Assembly (NCBI GenBank): GCA_013203355.1
Contig: JABMQH010000068.1
Coordinates: forward strand, 1-46,691
Direction: 5' to 3'
Origin: Candidatus Omnitrophota bacterium
Lineage (GTDB): Bacteria > Omnitrophota > Gorgyraeia > JABMQH01
DNA: 46,691 nucleotides
Below, piece after piece: positions 38,626 through 46,691 of this stretch. The translations under genes and the position numbers were made by a program. The notes under the pieces were generated by a model. It ran no database searches and was not told the DNA's origin. It worked only from the letters and a program-made list of their open reading frames with translations. Numbering within the stretch: position 1 is the first letter of the stretch; each line of letters opens with the position of its first letter.

Positions 38626-38645
38626 TGTGGATAACCTGTGGATAA
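38626..38645. other. Two perfect DnaA boxes overlapping the dnaA start
   Basis: TGTGGATAA occurs at 38626-38634 and 38637-38645, 11 nt apart, in the orientation of dnaA. The second covers the GTG start codon. Each is the exact complement of the TTATCCACA consensus. They probably serve origin binding and autorepression of dnaA. Confidence 0.9.
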
Positions 38646-40029
38646 TATAAAAACCGCTTCTACCCTCTGGCAAGAAGCCCTTAAAATAATAAAACCCGCC
38701 TTAAACCCCCAGGCATTTCAGACCTGGTTCTCCTTCATAACACCCATTTCATTAAAAGAGGACGCCCTGGTTCTTGAGGTACCAAATCAATTCTTCAAAA
38801 ACTGGATTTTGGACCATTATTCCGATACGATAAAGGCATCTTTAAATAACATAGCCGGCAATGAAATACAGCTGGAGTTCAAGGTCTCGGAGATACAAGA
38901 AAAGAAAAGGGCGGTTACGGAACAGATAATGTTAAAAAGCCAGGGGCAGGAACAGGAAGCTGTTAAGACCCCTACTCAGGCACTGTCGTACACAAGCCGA
39001 TATAAAGAGCTTAAGCTAAATCCAAAGTGCACCTTTGAAAGCTTCGTGGTCGGTTCCAACAATAGATTCACTCATGCAGCCTCGTTGGCGGTCGTTGATT
39101 CCCTTGCCAGGGCATACAACCCGCTTTTTATACATGGAGGGGTCGGATTAGGAAAAACGCACCTTATGCATGCTATCGGGCATGCCGTGGCACAAAGATA
39201 TCCACAAGCGAAGATCTTGTACATAACCAGTGAAAGGTTCACCAACCATCTCATAACCTCAATACAGACTAGGACTACCCCCAAATTTAGACAGCTCTAC
39301 AGGTCTGTGGATATCTTGTTGATAGATGATGTCCATTTTATAGCTGGGAAAGAATCAACGCAGGAGGAGTTCTTCCATACCTTCAATGCCCTGCATGAAA
39401 ACCACAAACAGATAGTGTTATCGAGCGACCGTTCTGCCAAGAATATCCAGCGGCTGGAAGAAAGACTCGTATCCAGGTTTGAATGGGGGTTAGTAACCGA
39501 CATCCAGCTCCCGGATCTGGAAACCAGGATCGCTATTTTGAAAAAGAAATCGGAGAGGGAGACAATTCAGGTCCCGAATGAGGTGTTGTTTTATATTGCG
39601 GAAAAGATAAAGTCCAACATTAGAGAGCTTGAAGGCGCACTTATAAGGGTAGTGGCATACGCGAAGCTTAATAATATAAGCATAGGGCTGGATATGGCAA
39701 AAGATGTCCTAAAGGACATGATCGTTGAAGAAGAGAAGAAGATAACCATAGAGCTTATACAGAAGAAGGTGGCTGAATATTTTGACATACGCATTTCAGA
39801 TATGAAGGTTAAGAAAAGGAGTAAGATCATAGCTTACCCAAGGCAGATTGCCATGTACTTAGCCAGAGAGCTGACAGGCCACTCCTTACCGGAAATCGGA
39901 GAGCGGTTTGGCGGCAGAGATCACACAACAGTATTGCATGCCTTTGAGAAAATACAAGGTGAGGCAAAGTCAAACTCGACCATTAAGGGCTTGCTTAATA
40001 AACTCGTTTTTGAAATCAGGAATTATTAA
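38638..40029 (+). CDS. dnaA: Chromosomal replication initiator DnaA
   Basis: A 463-residue initiator. Domain I is near LWQEALKIIKPALNPQAFQT and domain II is a linker of about 40 residues. The AAA+ domain has Walker A FIHGGVGLGKTHLMHAIG (about 164-181) and Walker B ILLIDDVHFIAGKE, and domain IV has the DNA-binding signature GGRDHTTVLHAFEKIQ. The start is GTG at 38638 inside a DnaA box; an alternative start is not obvious. Confidence 0.97.
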   Translation: MDNIKTASTLWQEALKIIKPALNPQAFQTWFSFITPISLKEDALVLEVPNQFFKNWILDHYSDTIKASLNNIAGNEIQLEFKVSEIQEKKRAVTEQIMLKSQGQEQEAVKTPTQALSYTSRYKELKLNPKCTFESFVVGSNNRFTHAASLAVVDSLARAYNPLFIHGGVGLGKTHLMHAIGHAVAQRYPQAKILYITSERFTNHLITSIQTRTTPKFRQLYRSVDILLIDDVHFIAGKESTQEEFFHTFNALHENHKQIVLSSDRSAKNIQRLEERLVSRFEWGLVTDIQLPDLETRIAILKKKSERETIQVPNEVLFYIAEKIKSNIRELEGALIRVVAYAKLNNISIGLDMAKDVLKDMIVEEEKKITIELIQKKVAEYFDIRISDMKVKKRSKIIAYPRQIAMYLARELTGHSLPEIGERFGGRDHTTVLHAFEKIQGEAKSNSTIKGLLNKLVFEIRNY

Positions 40030-40073
40030 CAGGGTATCTTGTTTGGTTGTATCATGTTACGTGTGTTACTAAG

Positions 40074-40145
40074 TTTTCCACAGGCCATACTACTAGTACT
40101 ACTATTTATATATTAAACTATTAATAGTAAGTAGAAAAGTAAACA
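40074..40145 (+). other. Probable oriC unwinding region: DnaA box, DnaA-trios, AT-rich DNA
   Basis: In the dnaA-dnaN gap TTTTCCACA (40074-40082, one mismatch to consensus) is followed by a short GGCC-containing segment. Then comes an in-register run of triplets CTA-CTA-GTA-CTA-CTA (40090-40104) and an AT-rich stretch to about 40145. The arrangement matches the basal unwinding system described in B. subtilis, in which DnaA-trios load DnaA onto one strand. Confidence 0.7.
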
Positions 40146-40158
40146 TAAAGGTGAAAAG

Positions 40159-41265
40159 ATGAAAGTGAGATGTGAGAAAGAGAGCTTATTAAACGGTATC
40201 CAGACTGTATATAGCACAACAACACTGAAGTCAACACTACCAATACTATCAAACATATTACTAGAAACCAAAAAGGAAAACATTAAATTAACAGCTACAG
40301 ACCTTGATATAGGAATAACTAGCGATGTAGAGGTCAAGGTTGAAATGGATGGAGCAGTAACCCTTCCAGCAAAAAGGTTTTTTGATATCATAAAAGAGCT
40401 GCCACACAATAAAGAAATATTAATCTCAGCAAAGAAGAATAATACAGTTTACCTGGAATGCGAAAACACGTTTTTTAAACTAATGGGTCTCCCAAAAGAA
40501 GAATTTCCAAAACTGCCTGAATTCAAGGATAAGGATAGTATAATAATTCCCCAGTTGCTTTTAAAGCGGATGTTGGCAGTAACGGCGTTTTCAATGAGTT
40601 ATGACCAGACGCGGTATGTTCTGAATGGCGTTTTGTGTATCATTGGGCCGAAAACAATTAAGCTGGTAGCGACAGACGGCCGCCGGCTAGCTACCATAGA
40701 AAACCCAGCTCAACTCCCCCGGGAGTTTGAAAAAGCACCTAAAAAAATCATTGTACCCACAAAAGCAGTCTCGGAACTCCTAAGGACACTAGGGACCGGC
40801 ACAGAGGCAAGAGTGGTTCTTAATGAAAACCAGGTGTTGTTTAACCTTGGGCGGACGACGGTTGTTTCAAGGCTTGTTGAGGGAGAATTTCCGAACTATG
40901 AACAGGTGATTCCGAAAGAGATAAAGGATAAACTAAAGGTCAACAGGGACAATTTCCTTTTAGCAGTAAAAAGGGCCAGCATACTTACAAGCCAAGAATC
41001 ACAGGCTATAAAACTAGAGCTATCCAGGGATAAGCTGGTGGTTTCAAAGGTTACCCCTGAGCTCGGAGAATCCCGGGAAGAGCTTAACGTGGACTATAAG
41101 GGCTCAGATCTTGCGATCGGGTTTAACCCCAATTATCTTATTGATGTGTTAAAAAACCTAAATCGCCCGGAAGTTGAACTCGAGCTGACCTCTCCCGAGA
41201 GGCCGGGCGTAATAAGAACAGGCGATGGATACGTGTACGTGGTTTTACCTATGCAGATAGGCTAA
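40159..41265 (+). CDS. dnaN: DNA polymerase III beta subunit (sliding clamp)
   Basis: A 368-residue clamp of normal length with three repeated domains. It starts MKVRCEKESLLNGIQTVYST with a Shine-Dalgarno AAAGGTG. Conserved spots include ATDLDIGITSDVEVKVEMDG, LVATDGRRLA and the C-terminal YVYVVLPMQIG, which is close to the usual VVMPM end. It is transcribed with dnaA. Confidence 0.96.
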   Translation: MKVRCEKESLLNGIQTVYSTTTLKSTLPILSNILLETKKENIKLTATDLDIGITSDVEVKVEMDGAVTLPAKRFFDIIKELPHNKEILISAKKNNTVYLECENTFFKLMGLPKEEFPKLPEFKDKDSIIIPQLLLKRMLAVTAFSMSYDQTRYVLNGVLCIIGPKTIKLVATDGRRLATIENPAQLPREFEKAPKKIIVPTKAVSELLRTLGTGTEARVVLNENQVLFNLGRTTVVSRLVEGEFPNYEQVIPKEIKDKLKVNRDNFLLAVKRASILTSQESQAIKLELSRDKLVVSKVTPELGESREELNVDYKGSDLAIGFNPNYLIDVLKNLNRPEVELELTSPERPGVIRTGDGYVYVVLPMQIG

Positions 41266-41269
41266 AGGC

Positions 41270-44075
<2,806 letters not shown>

Positions 44076-44105
44076 AAATGATTTATAGATAAAAAAAGGA
44101 GAAAT

Positions 44106-46541
44106 ATGTACACCCGGAATGAAAAGATAATACCGGTATCCATCGAAGATGAGATGCGCGATTCTTACATAAGCTACGCGATGAGCGTAATAGTCGGGCG
44201 CGCCCTCCCCGATGTGAGAGATGGGCTCAAGCCTGTCCACCGAAGAATTTTATATGCTATGAGTGGACTTAACCTCGAGCACAACAAGCCATATAAAAAG
44301 TGCGCCAGGATAGTCGGCGACTGCCTTGGGCGGTACCACCCACACGGCGACACGGCTGTTTATGACGCGCTTGTCAGGATGGCGCAGGATTTTTCTTTGC
44401 GGTATACATTAATTGAGGGGCAAGGGAATTTTGGCAGTGTTGATGGTGATGCGCCCGCGGCCATGCGTTACACCGAGGCCAGATTTGAGCGTATTACTGA
44501 CTGGATGCTTCAGGATATAGATAAGGACACAGTCAAATTTACCCCGAATTTTGACGAAACACTGGAAGAGCCCACTGTTCTTCCGGCAAGTATTCCTAAT
44601 TTATTAGTAAATGGATCATCGGGTATTGCGGTCGGCATGGCAACGAACATCCCGCCGCATAACCTGAAAGAAGTGTGCGACGCCGTATGCGCGCTTATCG
44701 AAAATCCCGAGGCAGAGATAAAGGAACTGATGAAGTATGTTAAGGGCCCGGATTTTCCAACCGGGGGTATCATAAGAGGCAAGGAAGGCATAAAGTCTGC
44801 CTATACCACAGGCCGCGGCATTCTAAAGGTCTACGCCAAGGCAAGCGTAGAAGAACAGAAATTAGGCAAGGAAACCATCGTGATAAGCGAACTCCCCTAT
44901 CAGGTAAACAAGGCGTCCCTCATAACGACCATAGCTAACTTGGTGCGCGACAAGAAGATGGAGGGCATAAGCGATATAAGGGATGAATCCGATAAGGACG
45001 GTATCCGGGTTGTGATTGAGTTAAAGCGGGGCGAAAACTCGCAAGTTGTTTTAAATAATTTATACAAACACACCCAGATGCAGGAGACATTTGGCGTTAT
45101 CATGCTTGCGCTGGTAAAGGGAAGGCCGCAGGTATTGAATCTTAAACAGCTTCTGCAGAACTATGTCGAACACAGAAAAGACATAATCACAAAACGCACA
45201 AAATTCGATTTAAATAAAGCTCAGGATCGGGCTCATATCCTGGAAGGATTAAAAATCGCATTAGATCATCTGGATAAAATCATCAAGTTGATAAAGCAGT
45301 CCAAGAACCCGCAGGTGGCCAAGGAAGGCTTGATGAAAAAGTTCGATTTTTCCGAAAGACAGGCTACAGCCATATTGGAAATGCAGCTACAGCGCCTGAC
45401 GGCTCTTGAGAGAGATAAGATAGAAGAAGAGTATTTAGATCTTATAAAAAAGATAGCCTTTTATAAAGCCATACTCGAGAGCGAAAAAAAGATCCTCGAG
45501 ATAATAAAAAAAGAAATCGTAGAACTGAAGGAGAAGTTTGGGGATGAAAGAAGGACCGAGCTACTGTCCGAGACAGAAGAGATTGCAATTGAAGATTTGA
45601 TTGCAGAGGAAGACATGGTGATTACCATAAGTCATGCCGATTATATCAAACGCCTGCCGGTAAGCGCATATAGAAAACAAAAGCGCGGCGGCAGTGGCGT
45701 CACAGCGGGGGATATAAAAGAAGAGGATTTTGTAGAACATCTGTTCATTGCCTCAACGCACGATTTTCTATTATTCTTCACCAATAAAGGCAGAGTTCAC
45801 TGGGTGAAGGTTCATGAGATACCACAGACCTCAAGGCAGGCGCGAGGTAAAGCAATAATCAACCTGCTGCAGCTCGTACCGGGAGAAACGATAAGCGCCT
45901 ATATCCCCGTTAGAGAGTTTAAAGAAGGCAGCTACCTGGTGATGACTACCAAAAGCGGTTTGATAAAGAAGACCGAACTGTCCGCATTCTCGAATCCTCG
46001 TAAAGGCGGCATCATTGCCCTTACTTTAACAGAGGATGACGAATTGATAGGGGTAAAATTGACAGATGGCCACAAGGAGTTATTTTTAGCCACGCGTGAC
46101 GGCAAAGCCATTAGGTTCTCAGAGGATGATGTCAGGGACATGGGGAGAGCCGCCAAAGGCGTACACGGCATAAGGGTTGGCAAAAAAGATGTTGTAATAG
46201 CCGTAGAGGTCGTCGAAAAAGATGCTACACTTCTGACTGTTACTGAAAACGGCTTTGGGAAACGGACCGACTTTTCTGAATATAGGCAGCAATCCCGCGG
46301 AGGCAAGGGGATAATAAACATAAAGACGACCAAGAACAATGGCCAGGTTGTAGGGGCAAAAAGCGTTACGGATAAAGATGAATTCATGCTCATCACAGAA
46401 AAAGGTATGATAGTCCGCTGCGCCATAAAAGACATAAGGGCTACAGGCCGCTCAACCCAAGGCGTCCGGCTTATGAAGCTTGGTTCCGCGGATAAGATCG
46501 CCACAGTCGCCCGCGTCGTAGCGGAAGAAGAAAGCGACTAA
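44106..46541 (+). CDS. gyrA: DNA gyrase subunit A
   Basis: An 811-residue cleavage/ligation subunit. It has [40 protein letters not shown], and the active tyrosine in [13 protein letters not shown] (about residue 122). The C-terminal beta-pinwheel holds the GyrA-box-like QQSRGGKG, which favours gyrase over ParC. The start is 30 nt after gyrB with Shine-Dalgarno AAAGGAGAA. Confidence 0.97.
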   Translation: MYTRNEKIIPVSIEDEMRDSYISYAMSVIVGRALPDVRDGLKPVHRRILYAMSGLNLEHNKPYKKCARIVGDCLGRYHPHGDTAVYDALVRMAQDFSLRYTLIEGQGNFGSVDGDAPAAMRYTEARFERITDWMLQDIDKDTVKFTPNFDETLEEPTVLPASIPNLLVNGSSGIAVGMATNIPPHNLKEVCDAVCALIENPEAEIKELMKYVKGPDFPTGGIIRGKEGIKSAYTTGRGILKVYAKASVEEQKLGKETIVISELPYQVNKASLITTIANLVRDKKMEGISDIRDESDKDGIRVVIELKRGENSQVVLNNLYKHTQMQETFGVIMLALVKGRPQVLNLKQLLQNYVEHRKDIITKRTKFDLNKAQDRAHILEGLKIALDHLDKIIKLIKQSKNPQVAKEGLMKKFDFSERQATAILEMQLQRLTALERDKIEEEYLDLIKKIAFYKAILESEKKILEIIKKEIVELKEKFGDERRTELLSETEEIAIEDLIAEEDMVITISHADYIKRLPVSAYRKQKRGGSGVTAGDIKEEDFVEHLFIASTHDFLLFFTNKGRVHWVKVHEIPQTSRQARGKAIINLLQLVPGETISAYIPVREFKEGSYLVMTTKSGLIKKTELSAFSNPRKGGIIALTLTEDDELIGVKLTDGHKELFLATRDGKAIRFSEDDVRDMGRAAKGVHGIRVGKKDVVIAVEVVEKDATLLTVTENGFGKRTDFSEYRQQSRGGKGIINIKTTKNNGQVVGAKSVTDKDEFMLITEKGMIVRCAIKDIRATGRSTQGVRLMKLGSADKIATVARVVAEEESD

Positions 46542-46576
46542 AAAACTTATCGCACATTGATAATACTCCCCTCTCC

Positions 46577-46650
46577 TTTTAGGAAAGATGATTTCCTAAA
46601 GAAGAAAGTACATCTTCCTTTTAGGAAGGATGATTACTTAAGGAAGCACT
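46577..46650 (+). repeat. Two tandem dispersed-repeat units after gyrA
   Basis: CCTTTTAGGAAAGATGATTTC (within 46577-46597, cited without its flanks) and TTTTAGGAAGGATGATTACT (about 46618-46637) belong to the family seen in the opposite orientation at 25155-25281. Outside these units, 46542-46691 holds no gene. Confidence 0.6.
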
Positions 46651-46691
46651 TCCGTGCTTAGCCCAGGCCATGCAGTCCTTCAATGCATCGC

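Overview
The window looks like a chromosomal segment of an uncultivated Gram-negative bacterium around its replication origin. The best guess is the Candidatus Omnitrophota (OP3) lineage or a close relative. That guess rests on gene order, compact housekeeping genes, and a roughly 1,000-residue secreted protein of a kind I associate with that group; no marker-gene tree was possible. There are no transposases, prophage genes or CRISPR arrays.

Left part (1-32.5 kb): every gene is on the minus strand. Read leftward from the origin, the clusters are: rpmH-rnpA-yidD-yidC-jagN; parA-parB with a parS-like site; ndk-yicC-gmk-rpoZ-coaC; tRNA-Cys, tRNA-Leu and tRNA-Val; thrS-infC-rpmI-rplT; two trkA genes, a 45-aa membrane peptide and trkH; an OB-fold exported protein; pheS-pheT; a 6S-like RNA; the 1,025-aa exported protein; a PP-loop sulfur-transfer-like enzyme with a permease; iscS-iscU; a 5-formyltetrahydrofolate cyclo-ligase; rny-ymdB; xseA-xseB-ispA-dxs; and a ferredoxin followed by the start of korA.

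Right part (32.7-46.5 kb): mostly plus-strand. A promoter at 32.63-32.66 kb reads into nfnA-nfnB (electron-bifurcating transhydrogenase), an apparently frameshifted DUF4412-like exported protein, a flavodoxin and a PEBP-family protein. A glutamine synthetase with an N-terminal DNA-binding domain lies on the opposite strand. Next comes a 187-bp cruciform-forming element, then dnaA-dnaN-dciA(DUF721)-gyrB-gyrA. Two DnaA boxes overlap the dnaA start. The dnaA-dnaN gap holds a DnaA box, a run of DnaA-trio-like triplets and AT-rich DNA, as in a bacterial basal unwinding element. recF is absent from its usual place.

The most notable items are: (1) the HTH-glutamine synthetase fusion whose own promoter carries a perfect 14-bp palindrome; (2) the structured element and the oriC architecture beside dnaA; (3) a palindrome, TCTAA-N5-TTAGA, shared by the iscSU promoter and the sulfur-transfer/permease promoter; (4) a 45-aa membrane peptide in the Trk operon; (5) an AUC start for infC; (6) domain-stripped ThrRS, PheT and Jag; (7) a 6S-like RNA and an unassigned structured RNA on either side of pheT; (8) two families of short dispersed palindromic repeats.
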